64,000 nucleotides of DNA from Planctomycetaceae bacterium (GTDB lineage Bacteria; Planctomycetota; Planctomycetia; Planctomycetales; Planctomycetaceae): contig JANQQW010000194.1 in NCBI GenBank assembly GCA_028284885.1, positions 17,672-81,671 on the forward strand, read 5' to 3'. The first letter of the stretch is position 1. The number at the start of each line of letters is the position of its first letter. Shown in pieces: positions 17,453 to 26,017 of the stretch. The notes beneath the pieces are model-generated. The model was not told where the DNA came from, ran no database searches, and was given only the letters and a program-made list of their open reading frames with translations. The position numbers and the translations under genes were made by a program.

Positions 17453-18169
17453 TCAACCGCGGTCGTTCCTCTTCCGCTGGGCCTCGTACTCGGCGATCAC
17501 GCCGGCGGGGTCGTCCTCGAAGGCCTGCTTGCAGCCTTCGCAGCAGACGTAGTACTGCTGGCCCTCGTGGGAGACGAGTGTGGTGCCGTGGCCGCCGGTC
17601 ACGACGCAGACCGGTCCGACCTCGCCGACGCGGGCGAGCCGCGTGCCCTCGCGGGTGTAGCCCACCTCCCCGAGTCGAGACGCGAACGCCTGCCCGCTCC
17701 GGCCGCGCTCGAAGCGAACAAGCGTCCGTTTCTCGTTCAGCCGTGTGATCACAATGCGGTCGACCCGTCCGTCCTCGCCCGGCTTCGACTCGGCCGTGAA
17801 GACCTTCTTCGAGATCTTGCCCGTGAGTTCGACCGCCTCGGCCTCCGGACGCTTCGCAGCGACCTGGAACAGTCGTCCGTCGACGTCGTAGGTGATTCGC
17901 AGTGAGACGAGGTGCTTGCCCTCCTCGACGGCGTAGAGGATGGCGGGTGTCTTGCCGCTGAAGTCCCAGCGGAAGTCGCCCGTCTCCCGCCACGCCCCGC
18001 GGTTCGAGCCCCGCCGAACCTGTCCGACGCCGCGCCACTCGCCGACGAGGTCGTTGAACCACGCGAGGGCCTGTTTCGGATCCTTCGGCACTGGCGGCTC
18101 GTCGCCGGGGAGTTGTAGGACGAGGCCGAGGAGCAGCAGGGCGAGGGCAGGGCGGGCGGCGATCGACAT
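17453..18169 (-). CDS. Secreted protein with C-terminal YHS/TRASH-like metal site
   Basis: A 238-residue protein with a signal peptide (ALALLLLGLVLQLPG). A middle region of about 140 residues looks like a small beta-barrel (WFNDLVGEWRGVGQVRRG; FDVDGRLFQVAAKR-like strands). The C-terminal 45 residues read PVCVVTGGHG then YYVCCEGCKQAFEDDPAGVIAEY, a YHS/TRASH-type module that usually binds transition metals through Cys. This suggests metal sensing or handling outside the cytoplasm. ATG 18169 precedes a good signal peptide. Exact function unknown. Confidence 0.7.
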   Translation of the reverse strand: MSIAARPALALLLLGLVLQLPGDEPPVPKDPKQALAWFNDLVGEWRGVGQVRRGSNRGAWRETGDFRWDFSGKTPAILYAVEEGKHLVSLRITYDVDGRLFQVAAKRPEAEAVELTGKISKKVFTAESKPGEDGRVDRIVITRLNEKRTLVRFERGRSGQAFASRLGEVGYTREGTRLARVGEVGPVCVVTGGHGTTLVSHEGQQYYVCCEGCKQAFEDDPAGVIAEYEAQRKRNDRG

Positions 18170-18244
18170 GCGGTCCTCGCTGGGCGGGGAAGGGGCCGGA
18201 CGACTCTACAACACCGCGGCGGTCGGTTGGTGTCGGTCGATTTC

Positions 18245-18371
18245 AACGCAGAGGGCGCAGAGACGCAGAGTTTCGCAGAGGAAGTGTTCGCTTGGTTCGG
18301 CAGACGAGAACTGGCGGGTGTCCCGTCCGGACGAACTCTGCGGCCCTCGGCGCCTCCCCGATCTCTGCGTT
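18245..18371. repeat. 127-bp element with inverted AACGCAGAG ends
   Basis: It begins AACGCAGAG (18245-18253), continues with tandem CGCAGAG-like units, and ends CTCTGCGTT (18363-18371), so the termini are perfect nine-base inverted repeats. It fills most of the gap between the YHS-like gene and argJ. The sequence type (purine-rich CGCAGAG runs) matches non-coding repeats I recall from planctomycetes. No open frame within it is convincing. Confidence 0.55.
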
Positions 18372-18398
18372 TTCGAAGGAACGCCCCACGCAGATCAC

Positions 18399-19616
18399 TC
18401 AGGTCGTGTACTCGGAGTTCAAACGAACGTACTCGGCCGTCAGGTCACAGGTCCAGAAGCGACAGGCGGCGGTTCCGTGGGCGAGGGTCACGGTCAGTTC
18501 GACGGTCCCGGTCGCCATCGCGGCGGAGACGGCCGCCTCGTCGAACTCGGTCGGCACGCCTCGTTCGTAGACCGTCGTTCCGTTGACGGCGAGCGTGACG
18601 TCCTCCTCGGCGACGGCGATGCCGGCCCGGCCGAGGCAGGCGAGGACGCGGCCCCAGTTCGGGTCGTTTCCCGTGATGCCGGTCTTCACCAGCGGGCTCT
18701 CGCCGATCGTCTTGGCGAACCGGTGGGCCTCGGCGAACGACCGGCCGCCGATCACGTCGATCGTCACGAAGTGCTTGGCCCCCTCCGCGTCGCGGACGAT
18801 CATCCGGGCGAGTTCCTCGCAGACCTCGCGGATGGCCGTGCCGACCGCGACCAGACCGTCCTCGTCCAGCGGCCCGGTCTCGGCGGCCCCGTTCGCCAGC
18901 AGCAGCACGGTGTCGCTGGTGCTGGTGTCCCCCTCGACACTGATGCAGTTGAAGCTGTGGTCGACGGCGTTGTGGAGCAGGGCGTCGGCCCGTTCGGGCG
19001 TCAGTTCGGCGTCGGTCGTCACGACGGCGAGCATGGTCCCCATGTTGGGGGCGATCATCGCGGCCCCCTTCGCGATGCCGGTCACCCGGACCAACCGACC
19101 GGCCACGTCGACGGTCCGCGTGGCGAGCTTGGGGAACGTGTCGGTGGTCATCATGCCCCGGGCGGCCGCCTCCACGGCGGCCGGCGTCGAGGCGAGTCCG
19201 GCGGCGACCTTCGGAACACCGGCGGCGAGTGCCTCGCGGGGGAGGTGGTGACCGATGATGCCGGTCGAGCAGACGAGCACGTCCTCGGCCGGGCAGTCGA
19301 GTTCGCCGGCGACGAGGTCGGTCGTCCAGCGGGCGTCGTCGAGGCCGCGGGCTCCCGTGCAGGCGTTCGCGTTGCCGGAGTTGACCACGACCGCGCGAGC
19401 CGTCGCCCGCGGCACTCGCTCCCGCGAGACCTGCACCGGGGCCCCCTGCACGAGGTTCCGCGTGAACGTGCCCGCCGCGGCGGCCAGCCGGTCCGAGACG
19501 AACAGCGACAGGTCCGGCTTCGACGCGTCCGACTTGATGCCGCAGTGCAGACCGGCGACGCGGAATCCGTTGGGAAGTTCGACAGCCGTGATCGGCTCGT
19601 TCACGTTGTTGCTCAC
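18399..19616 (-). CDS. argJ: Bifunctional glutamate N-acetyltransferase / amino-acid acetyltransferase
   Basis: A 405-residue ArgJ that moves the acetyl group from N-acetylornithine to glutamate in the cyclic arginine pathway. The autoproteolytic nucleophile Thr194 lies in [25 protein letters not shown] context (family: KGxGMIxPNMATML), and [12 protein letters not shown] is intact. The start is GTG 19616, which gives the normal family N-terminus. It diverges from the metallohydrolase gene at 19743. No other arginine gene is in the window. Confidence 0.95.
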   Translation of the reverse strand: MSNNVNEPITAVELPNGFRVAGLHCGIKSDASKPDLSLFVSDRLAAAAGTFTRNLVQGAPVQVSRERVPRATARAVVVNSGNANACTGARGLDDARWTTDLVAGELDCPAEDVLVCSTGIIGHHLPREALAAGVPKVAAGLASTPAAVEAAARGMMTTDTFPKLATRTVDVAGRLVRVTGIAKGAAMIAPNMGTMLAVVTTDAELTPERADALLHNAVDHSFNCISVEGDTSTSDTVLLLANGAAETGPLDEDGLVAVGTAIREVCEELARMIVRDAEGAKHFVTIDVIGGRSFAEAHRFAKTIGESPLVKTGITGNDPNWGRVLACLGRAGIAVAEEDVTLAVNGTTVYERGVPTEFDEAAVSAAMATGTVELTVTLAHGTAACRFWTCDLTAEYVRLNSEYTT

Positions 19617-19742
19617 TTCGGTTGTCGTCGATTGCCGGACGGGCGGGGTGGTCGTAGAGTCGGGCAGTCTGGGAGCGCCCGGGTCACGGGATGAAATCGC
19701 GGCCGGGGCCGACTGTCAACGCCGTCACCGGGAGAGGATCTC

Positions 19743-22340
19743 GTGTTTCGACGAACCACACTGCCGATTGCCGCTCTCGCGGTCCTGTCGATCTGGGCGG
19801 GCACGGCACGAGCGGAGGGTCCGGTCACCGTGGCCGTCCTCACGCCGGAGAACTACGACGAGCTTGCTCCGCGGGGCAAGGAGGTCGACGCGATCTACGG
19901 GGACGTCGTGATCCGCAACGACCACGTGATCGCCGTCGTCGCCCAGCCGAAGGGGACCCGGCACGCCAACATGACCGTCCGTGACGTCGGCGGGCAGTTG
20001 ATCGACCTGACGACCCCCGACTCCCAGAGCGACCAGCTGAGTGCCTACTTCGTTGGTCGGCGGCGTTACCCGTTCCGCAAGTGGCACCTCCTCGATGCGG
20101 ACAACGGCCGCGTCGAGGTCGGCGAGAAGACGCGAGTCTCCGGCCGCACGGCGAAGCTCGTCGTCGAGGCCGAGGCCGTCGAAGGGCGGCCGTCCGTCGG
20201 CGTGCTCTACCGCCTGCGGAGCGACGACAAGGCCCTCACGATCTCCGTCGACTTCGAGAACGAGGGGGAGAAGGCCGTCACCGTCCTGTTGGAAGACGAC
20301 ACGAGGATCGACTCCCGGAACGAGCGGATCCGGTTCGAGCGGAACGGCCTCCACGACCTCTTCTGGGCGCACGACCGGCACTGGGGGCAGGCCTACGTGT
20401 TCGAGCACAACCGCGGGACGATCAAGTCGACCACCACCCGCGGCGTCGTGTTGGAGTTCAGCGGCAAGGACCTCACCGGATCGCCGTTCGGGCCGAAGGT
20501 CGTCCTGCCGAAGGGGGCGTTCGACGGCTACGCGCTTTACGTCTACCCTGGTCGTGACCTCCTCGAGGCGAAGGCCCGGGCGTACGAGTACGACGACGAG
20601 TTCGATCTGCAACCCGTGACGATTCGAGTGCTCGACGGAGCAGGGCGAGCACTGCCCGAGGCCCTCGTGACCGTCGAACACGAGGGCAAGCCCTACGGTG
20701 CGGCGACGACCGACGCACGTGGTCGCATCGACACGAAACTCCCGCAGGGCGACTGCGAGTTGTCCGTCACGACGCTCGGCGTCCGCGTCGGCACGTACGA
20801 GGTGAGCGTCGGCGAGGGCGAGAACGACCTGACGGTCGAGACGGCGTTCACGCCGGGCGTGGTGGCCGGGAAGGTCGTCGACGGCGACGGACGCCCGGTC
20901 CCGGCGAAGATCGAGTTCCAGGCGAAAGGGGACGCGGCGGACCCGGACTTCGGGCCACACTCGGCCACGCGGTACGTCGGGAACCTCGTCTACACGGTCG
21001 ACGGGACGTTCGAGCGAACGGTGCCGCCGGGCGACTACCGGGTGGTCGTCAGCCACGGGCCGGAGTACGACGCCCACTTCGGGGAGATCAGCGTGGAGCC
21101 GGGCGGGACCGTCGACGTGCGGGCGACGCTCGAGCGAGTCGTCGACACCGCCGGCTGGGTGAGTGCGGACTACCACTCGCACAGTTCGCCCTCCGGCGAC
21201 AACACCAGCGACCAGCGCGGGCGGATCTACAACCTCGTCTGCGAGCACGTCGAGTTCGCCCCGTGCACCGAGCACAACCGCATCAGCACGTACGACGGCC
21301 ACATCGCGGCACTCGGTGTCGTCGACCGCATCCGCACGGTCTCCGGCATGGAACTGACGGGCCGGCCGCTGCCGCTCAACCACCAGAACGTCTTCCCGCT
21401 GGTCCACAGACCACGGACGCAGGACGGCGGGGCGCCGGTCACGGACGTCGACGTCGAACGACAGGTCGAGCGACTCGTCTTGTGGGACGACCGCAGCGAG
21501 AAACTGATCCAGCAGAACCACCCGGACGTCGGCTGGCTGTTCTACGACCGGAACGGCGACGGCGAGCCGGACGAGGGGCACGCTCGCATCCGGCCGCACG
21601 TGGACGTGATGGAGATTCACCCGATCGACGCGGTCATCGGGCTCGACCCGGTCGACCGTCGCGACGGCAAGCCGTTCGGCAACAACCGCATGGTCAACTG
21701 GCTGCAGATGCTGAACCAAGGCTCCCGGATTCGCGGCGTGGTGAACACCGACGCCCACTACAACTTCCACGGCAGCGGCGGGCTGCGGAACTGGATTCGC
21801 TCCTCGACCGACGACCCGGCGAAGATCGACCTCGTGGAGATGCGGGAGAACTCCGAGGCGGGGCGGATCGTCATGTCGAACGGGCCGTTCCTCGAGTTGA
21901 CGGCGAAGCCCGTCGGCTCTGAGAAGCTCGCCGAGATCGGCGACCGAATCAACGCCCCGACGGGGGAGGTCGAGGTCCGCGTTCGGGTGCAGTGCCCGAA
22001 CTGGCTCGACGTCGACCACGTCTACCTGCTGGTCAACGGCCGGATCTCCGAGCAGTTCGACTTCCGGCCGGGGGACTCCACCGACGTGTTCGGCAACGGG
22101 GGGGAGGCGCTCCGGTTCGACGAGACCCGCACGGTGAAGCTGCCGGAGGACGCCCACTTGATCGCCGTGGCGGTCGGCGAGAAGCAGACCGTCGGCAAGG
22201 TGATGGGCCCGGCGTGGGGCAAGCAGCGGCCGGCGGCCGTCACGAACCCGATCTTCGTCGACGTGGACGGCGACGGCTTCCGGCCGAACGGGGACACGCT
22301 CGGCAGTCCGCTGCCGGTCAAGTTCGGGACGAGGGGGTAG
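19743..22340 (+). CDS. Secreted CehA/McbA-type PHP metallohydrolase
   Basis: An 865-residue exported protein (signal peptide ending TARA at about residue 24). It has several beta-rich regions, including carboxypeptidase-regulatory-like repeats (VVAGKVVDGDGRPVPAKIEF near 375). From about residue 470 follows a PHP-type metal-binding domain: GWVSADYHSHSSPSGDN, CTEHNRIS, then INHxx-like QQNHPDVGW and VNTDAHYNFHGSG. The His/Asp pattern fits the CehA/McbA family of hydrolases that act on phosphate or carbamate esters. The substrate cannot be read from sequence. GTG 19743 fits the signal peptide. Confidence 0.82.
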   Translation: MFRRTTLPIAALAVLSIWAGTARAEGPVTVAVLTPENYDELAPRGKEVDAIYGDVVIRNDHVIAVVAQPKGTRHANMTVRDVGGQLIDLTTPDSQSDQLSAYFVGRRRYPFRKWHLLDADNGRVEVGEKTRVSGRTAKLVVEAEAVEGRPSVGVLYRLRSDDKALTISVDFENEGEKAVTVLLEDDTRIDSRNERIRFERNGLHDLFWAHDRHWGQAYVFEHNRGTIKSTTTRGVVLEFSGKDLTGSPFGPKVVLPKGAFDGYALYVYPGRDLLEAKARAYEYDDEFDLQPVTIRVLDGAGRALPEALVTVEHEGKPYGAATTDARGRIDTKLPQGDCELSVTTLGVRVGTYEVSVGEGENDLTVETAFTPGVVAGKVVDGDGRPVPAKIEFQAKGDAADPDFGPHSATRYVGNLVYTVDGTFERTVPPGDYRVVVSHGPEYDAHFGEISVEPGGTVDVRATLERVVDTAGWVSADYHSHSSPSGDNTSDQRGRIYNLVCEHVEFAPCTEHNRISTYDGHIAALGVVDRIRTVSGMELTGRPLPLNHQNVFPLVHRPRTQDGGAPVTDVDVERQVERLVLWDDRSEKLIQQNHPDVGWLFYDRNGDGEPDEGHARIRPHVDVMEIHPIDAVIGLDPVDRRDGKPFGNNRMVNWLQMLNQGSRIRGVVNTDAHYNFHGSGGLRNWIRSSTDDPAKIDLVEMRENSEAGRIVMSNGPFLELTAKPVGSEKLAEIGDRINAPTGEVEVRVRVQCPNWLDVDHVYLLVNGRISEQFDFRPGDSTDVFGNGGEALRFDETRTVKLPEDAHLIAVAVGEKQTVGKVMGPAWGKQRPAAVTNPIFVDVDGDGFRPNGDTLGSPLPVKFGTRG

Positions 22341-22345
22341 GCCGC

Positions 22346-23041
22346 GTGCCGACTCGCGACGAACGTTCGCTCGGGGAGTTGATGCGGATCGTCCGCGCAC
22401 GGACGACGCGGGCGTCCGACCTGATCGCCGAGACCGACGACCCGGAGATCGTCGAACGCGAGTTCCGCTACGTGCGACCGTTCTGGGAGTTCTACGTCCA
22501 CCGCACCAAGGTGAACGCCGGGCGGTTCTGGAACCGCGTGGGGCAGGAGGCGTTTCCGGACGCACCGCTGCCGTGGGTTCACAAGAACCCGCTCGCATGG
22601 CTGCCGCGTCGCTCGTCGCTCGCGGCCGTCACCGCGGATCCCGCTCCGCGGGTCCGCCGCCTGCTGGTTCGGATGCTGAACGGCCTCGACGGCGCCGTCT
22701 TCAACTTCGTCGGGCTGACGGGGCGGATGCGGCACACGCTGGGCCTCGGCGACGACGAGTCGTTCCACCTCGTGACCACCGAGCCGGGCGGCGACGGCTT
22801 CCAGTTGCAGTACCGGCTGCTGTCGCGGAGCTCGCCAGGCGGGCGGAGCTACCGGATCATCACCTGCCAGTTCGAACTGCCGACCGGCGAACGGCTGAAG
22901 ATCGAGCGGGACTACTCCGAGCCGGGCGACGTCGGGGTCTCGGTTCGCCTGTCGGCCGGAGCGACCGGTTCCGGCATCGGCTTCGACGGACGGGCGGCCG
23001 AGCTCAAGGCGGGGCGCGGCGGCGAAGTCCGAGCGGGCTGA
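22346..23041 (+). CDS. Unknown protein downstream of the metallohydrolase
   Basis: A 231-residue protein with no family I recognise. It has Arg/Glu-rich N-terminal helices, a central RMLNGLDGAVFNFVGLTGRMRHTLG and a beta-rich C-terminal half (FQLQYRLLSRSS; YRIITCQFELPTGE). No signal peptide or membrane segment is evident. GTG 22346 follows a G-rich stretch and lies five bases after the preceding stop, so the two are probably one operon. ATG 22382 is an alternative start. The last base of its stop codon is the first base of a terminal-inverted-repeat element. Confidence 0.65.
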   Translation: MPTRDERSLGELMRIVRARTTRASDLIAETDDPEIVEREFRYVRPFWEFYVHRTKVNAGRFWNRVGQEAFPDAPLPWVHKNPLAWLPRRSSLAAVTADPAPRVRRLLVRMLNGLDGAVFNFVGLTGRMRHTLGLGDDESFHLVTTEPGGDGFQLQYRLLSRSSPGGRSYRIITCQFELPTGERLKIERDYSEPGDVGVSVRLSAGATGSGIGFDGRAAELKAGRGGEVRAG

Positions 23042-23171
23042 GAGTCTGTCCGAGAAGTCCGTACGACGGGCACTCCTGCCGGTCGCCGAGGCGTTTCGGC
23101 CCCGAATCGGACTGCACGGACGGGCAAGAGTGCCCGTCCTACGACTTCCCGATTGTTTCCGGACAGACTCT
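23041..23171. mobile_element. 131-bp MITE-like element with 12-bp terminal inverted repeats
   Basis: AGAGTCTGTCCG at 23041-23052 is exactly inverted at 23160-23171. The inner arms also pair (GTACGACGGGCACTCCTGCC on the left against GTAGGACGGGCACTCTTGCC on the right), and a nine-base stem GGACGGGCA/TGCCCGTCC lies at 23118-23139. It has no coding capacity. Its size and structure fit a non-autonomous miniature element. It supplies the last base of the upstream stop codon and ends seven bases before the response-regulator stop. Confidence 0.75.
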
Positions 23172-23178
23172 GAGTCGG

Positions 23179-23550
23179 TCAGCCGGCGAGGAGCAGTTCG
23201 ACCTTGCTGACGAGCGAGTCGACGTCGAACGGCTTCGACACGAAGTCGCGGGCCCCGCGGGCCTGGGCGAACTCGCGGTGTCGGTGGTCGTCGCTGCCAG
23301 ACATCATGATCACGGGCAGCGAGTTACCGGCCCGGAACAGCAGGTTCAGCAGCGAGAAGCCGCTGCGGCGGGGCATGACGACGTCGAGCAGGATCAGGTC
23401 GGGGCGGTCCCGTTCGGCTCGGGCGAGACCCTCGACCCCGTCGCGGGCCACGATGACGGCGTACCCCCGCGACTCCAGCGCCGCCCCGACCGTCTCGACG
23501 AGATCGGGGTCGTCGTCCACCAACAGAACGCGTTTGGGGTTCTCGACCAT
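23179..23550 (-). CDS. Single-domain response regulator
   Basis: A 123-residue CheY-like receiver with no output domain. Expected residues are present: VLLVDDDPD acidic pocket, the phospho-acceptor Asp in LILLDVVMP, Ser in IMMSGSDD and Lys in VSKPFDVDSL. ATG 23550 gives the usual start just before beta-1; the frame continues to a TTG at 23592 without added features. No histidine kinase is nearby, so its partner is encoded elsewhere. It is convergent with the unknown gene at 22346. Confidence 0.88.
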   Translation of the reverse strand: MVENPKRVLLVDDDPDLVETVGAALESRGYAVIVARDGVEGLARAERDRPDLILLDVVMPRRSGFSLLNLLFRAGNSLPVIMMSGSDDHRHREFAQARGARDFVSKPFDVDSLVSKVELLLAG

Positions 23551-23719
23551 CGGTCGCAGATCCTCGGAGGCATGCGAGCCGCTAGTAGCCAATTAATACG
23601 TCGGTCGGCAGAATCGGAAGCCGGCATTTCGATTTCCCGGACTGTTTCTCCGATTTTCCGCGAACGCCCCCAGTGGGCCAGCTCTCCCTTCGACCACTCC
23701 CGTCGACGAGTCCTCCTCC

Positions 23720-24805
23720 ATGACGAGTTTGTCCGGATTCGAGCACCTCGGCGCCGTCCGGACGGACGACGACGGGCCGCCGTCGGGTCGCCTCCGTACG
23801 ACGTCGGCGGCGCAGTACGGGACCCTGCTGTTGTGCCTCGCCAGCCTGCTGCTGGCCTGCCGCGTCTTCGTGCCGCCGTATCCGGAGGACGAGATCCTGC
23901 GGGCGAAACTCGAACACCTCGACCGGCACGCGGGGGAGTACGACGGAGTCTTCCTCGGTTCGAGCCGCATTCATCGGGGCTTCGTACCGGAATTTTTTCG
24001 GAAGAAGACCGGTCTGAGGGTTTTCAACCTCGGTCTGCTCTACGGCCGGCCGCACGAGCTCGACGTGATCTTGGAGGACCTGCTCGCGAAGCACCGGTTC
24101 CGCGTCGTGTTCGTCGAGGTGATGGACTGGGCTCCGTCGGTCAACGCCGATCTCGCCGACCAGGAACGGACGATCCGCTGGCACACGCCGCGGCAGACCG
24201 TGTCGGCCGTCCGGACGACTTGGCGGGCCGAGGGATCGACGGTCGAGAAGCTGGGGCGGACCGGCGAGCATGCCGGACATCTGCTGAAGCGGTCGGTCAA
24301 CTTCGGCGGCGGCGTGCCGTGGCTGAGGTCGTGGTTCGACGACGGCCGACGTCACGCCGCGTGGTCGCGGACGATCGCCCGCGGCGACGGGTTCGTCGCG
24401 TACGAGTGGGAGACCGACCCGCTCTACGCCCGTGAGCGCGAGGCGTTCCCGACGAAGTACGTCGACGAGTACCGGCGGCAGGTGGCGACCGTCGAAGACG
24501 ACAACGCGTCGCCCGGCTCGCTCGCCCACTTCAACGTGGACGCCCAGTCCGAGCAGCAGGAGCGGATCGAGGCGAGCGGAGCCGAGGCCGTCTTCGTCGT
24601 CCCCGGTCTCCGTCGCGGCACGCCGGGTTGGCATCGGCTCGACGACGACGGCATCGTGCGGACGCTGCTGACGTTCAACCACCCCGGTCGATACCCCGAG
24701 CTCTACGCGGTCGAGAACCGCTTCGACCGCCGGCACTTGAACACGCGCGGTGCGCTGGTTTTTACGCGCGAGCTGGCTGTGCGTCTGGGGATGAACCCGA
24801 GGTGA
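23720..24805 (+). CDS. SGNH-hydrolase-like extracytoplasmic protein
   Basis: A 361-residue protein with one N-terminal membrane segment (LLLCLASLLLACRVF near 36-50). It has GSSRIHRGFVP, matching the catalytic Ser block of AlgJ/AlgX/DltD-like SGNH proteins, FNLGLLYGRP for the second block, and HLNTRGALVFTREL near the end carrying the likely catalytic His. Such proteins take an acyl group passed across the membrane by an MBOAT and place it on a polymer. An MBOAT gene lies 1.2 kb downstream with one pseudopilin gene between. Confidence 0.7.
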   Translation: MTSLSGFEHLGAVRTDDDGPPSGRLRTTSAAQYGTLLLCLASLLLACRVFVPPYPEDEILRAKLEHLDRHAGEYDGVFLGSSRIHRGFVPEFFRKKTGLRVFNLGLLYGRPHELDVILEDLLAKHRFRVVFVEVMDWAPSVNADLADQERTIRWHTPRQTVSAVRTTWRAEGSTVEKLGRTGEHAGHLLKRSVNFGGGVPWLRSWFDDGRRHAAWSRTIARGDGFVAYEWETDPLYAREREAFPTKYVDEYRRQVATVEDDNASPGSLAHFNVDAQSEQQERIEASGAEAVFVVPGLRRGTPGWHRLDDDGIVRTLLTFNHPGRYPELYAVENRFDRRHLNTRGALVFTRELAVRLGMNPR

Positions 24806-24969
24806 CTGCGCGGCGTCGAACGTCGGTTCCGGAAGACGTCTGAAACGTTCTGGCACCGACGTGCATCCAACGGCGTACTGCTCCACGTGCAGACACCGCG
24901 GGCGGCCGCCAGCCTCGAACGAGGACTCGGGTTGCCCGACCTTCCTTCCCCTTGTCCCAAGGAGACGTC

Positions 24970-25923
24970 ATGCCTCGAGTCTCTCCCCGTCCGCGCGGAT
25001 TCACGTTGATCGAACTGTTGGTCGTGATCGCGATCATCGCGATCCTGATCGCCCTGCTCCTGCCCGCGGTGCAGCAGGCCCGGGAGGCCGCGCGTCGGTC
25101 GCAGTGCAAGAGCAACCTGAAGCAGATCGGCGTCGCGCTCGCGAACTACCACTCCACGCATCAGGTCTTTCCGCCGGGCCACGTCCACCCCGGCGGTGCG
25201 GAGTCGACGCCGGCCTGGGGGTGGGCCGCCTTCATCCTCCCGCAACTCGAGCAGTCGAACCTCTACGAACAAGCGCGGATCAGCGAGAATCGCCGACTCC
25301 GCCAGGAGCTCAACGGCGCCGCGGACGTCTCGCTGACGGTCTACCGCTGCCCGTCCGACACCGCCCCCGACCTGAACGACGACTCCCACTTCAACGACGG
25401 CGACACCGACACGGACATCGACGGCGACGGATCTGCCGGCGGAGCGGGCGACACGAAGGACAACCCGATCGCCTCGGCGAACTACGTCGCCGTCAACCAC
25501 CACGGGCGCTTTCAGAACACCGGGTGGTCCGGTGCGTTCGGCCGCGACAGCGACACTCGGATCCGTGACATCACCGACGGGACGTCGAACACGATCGCCG
25601 TCGGCGAGCGTGCCTATCGGTCGGGGAACCTCGCCATGAACGCGGCGGTCTGGGCGGGCTGTGCCGAGAGCCTGACCGACGACTGCGGGGACGACAACTA
25701 CGGCACCGGCCGCGACAGCATCAACTCGTCGAACAGCAGCCAGAACGAGCGCCGCGAGTCGTTGAGCAGCCAGCACACCGGTGGCGTGCAGGTGCTCGCC
25801 TTCGACGGTTCGGTGCACTTCCTGTCGGAGAACATCGAGTTCGACGACAACGTCGACGGTCCGGATACGCTCTACGAGTTCCTGCTCGCCATCGGGGACG
25901 GGAACGTGGGCCAGATCCCGTAG
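24970..25923 (+). CDS. DUF1559 pseudopilin-like protein (1)
   Basis: A 317-residue protein with the prepilin leader [20 protein letters not shown] and [17 protein letters not shown], the signature of the planctomycete DUF1559 family. The C-terminal domain holds TSNTIAVGE and the terminal H-x-G-G block [17 protein letters not shown]. An Asp-rich stretch near residue 140 ([12 protein letters not shown]) could bind calcium. Cleavage by prepilin peptidase after Gly and surface assembly or anchoring are inferred from the leader. ATG 24970 has AAGGAG five bases upstream. It lies between the SGNH and MBOAT genes. Confidence 0.93.
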   Translation: MPRVSPRPRGFTLIELLVVIAIIAILIALLLPAVQQAREAARRSQCKSNLKQIGVALANYHSTHQVFPPGHVHPGGAESTPAWGWAAFILPQLEQSNLYEQARISENRRLRQELNGAADVSLTVYRCPSDTAPDLNDDSHFNDGDTDTDIDGDGSAGGAGDTKDNPIASANYVAVNHHGRFQNTGWSGAFGRDSDTRIRDITDGTSNTIAVGERAYRSGNLAMNAAVWAGCAESLTDDCGDDNYGTGRDSINSSNSSQNERRESLSSQHTGGVQVLAFDGSVHFLSENIEFDDNVDGPDTLYEFLLAIGDGNVGQIP

Positions 25924-26017
25924 CCTCCGTCGGCGGTCCTTCGCGGGTTCCGTGGTATGATCCTCGCCCTCGGCGGTCGCTCGCCGGGGGCGTCTCCACG
26001 TCCGCCCTGGCCGACCC

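Noticed and set aside
19725..22598. 957-residue open frame on the minus strand
   Set aside because: Lies antisense to the CehA-type metallohydrolase; composition is Val/Arg/Asp-rich as expected from a high-GC shadow frame, and it has no domain.
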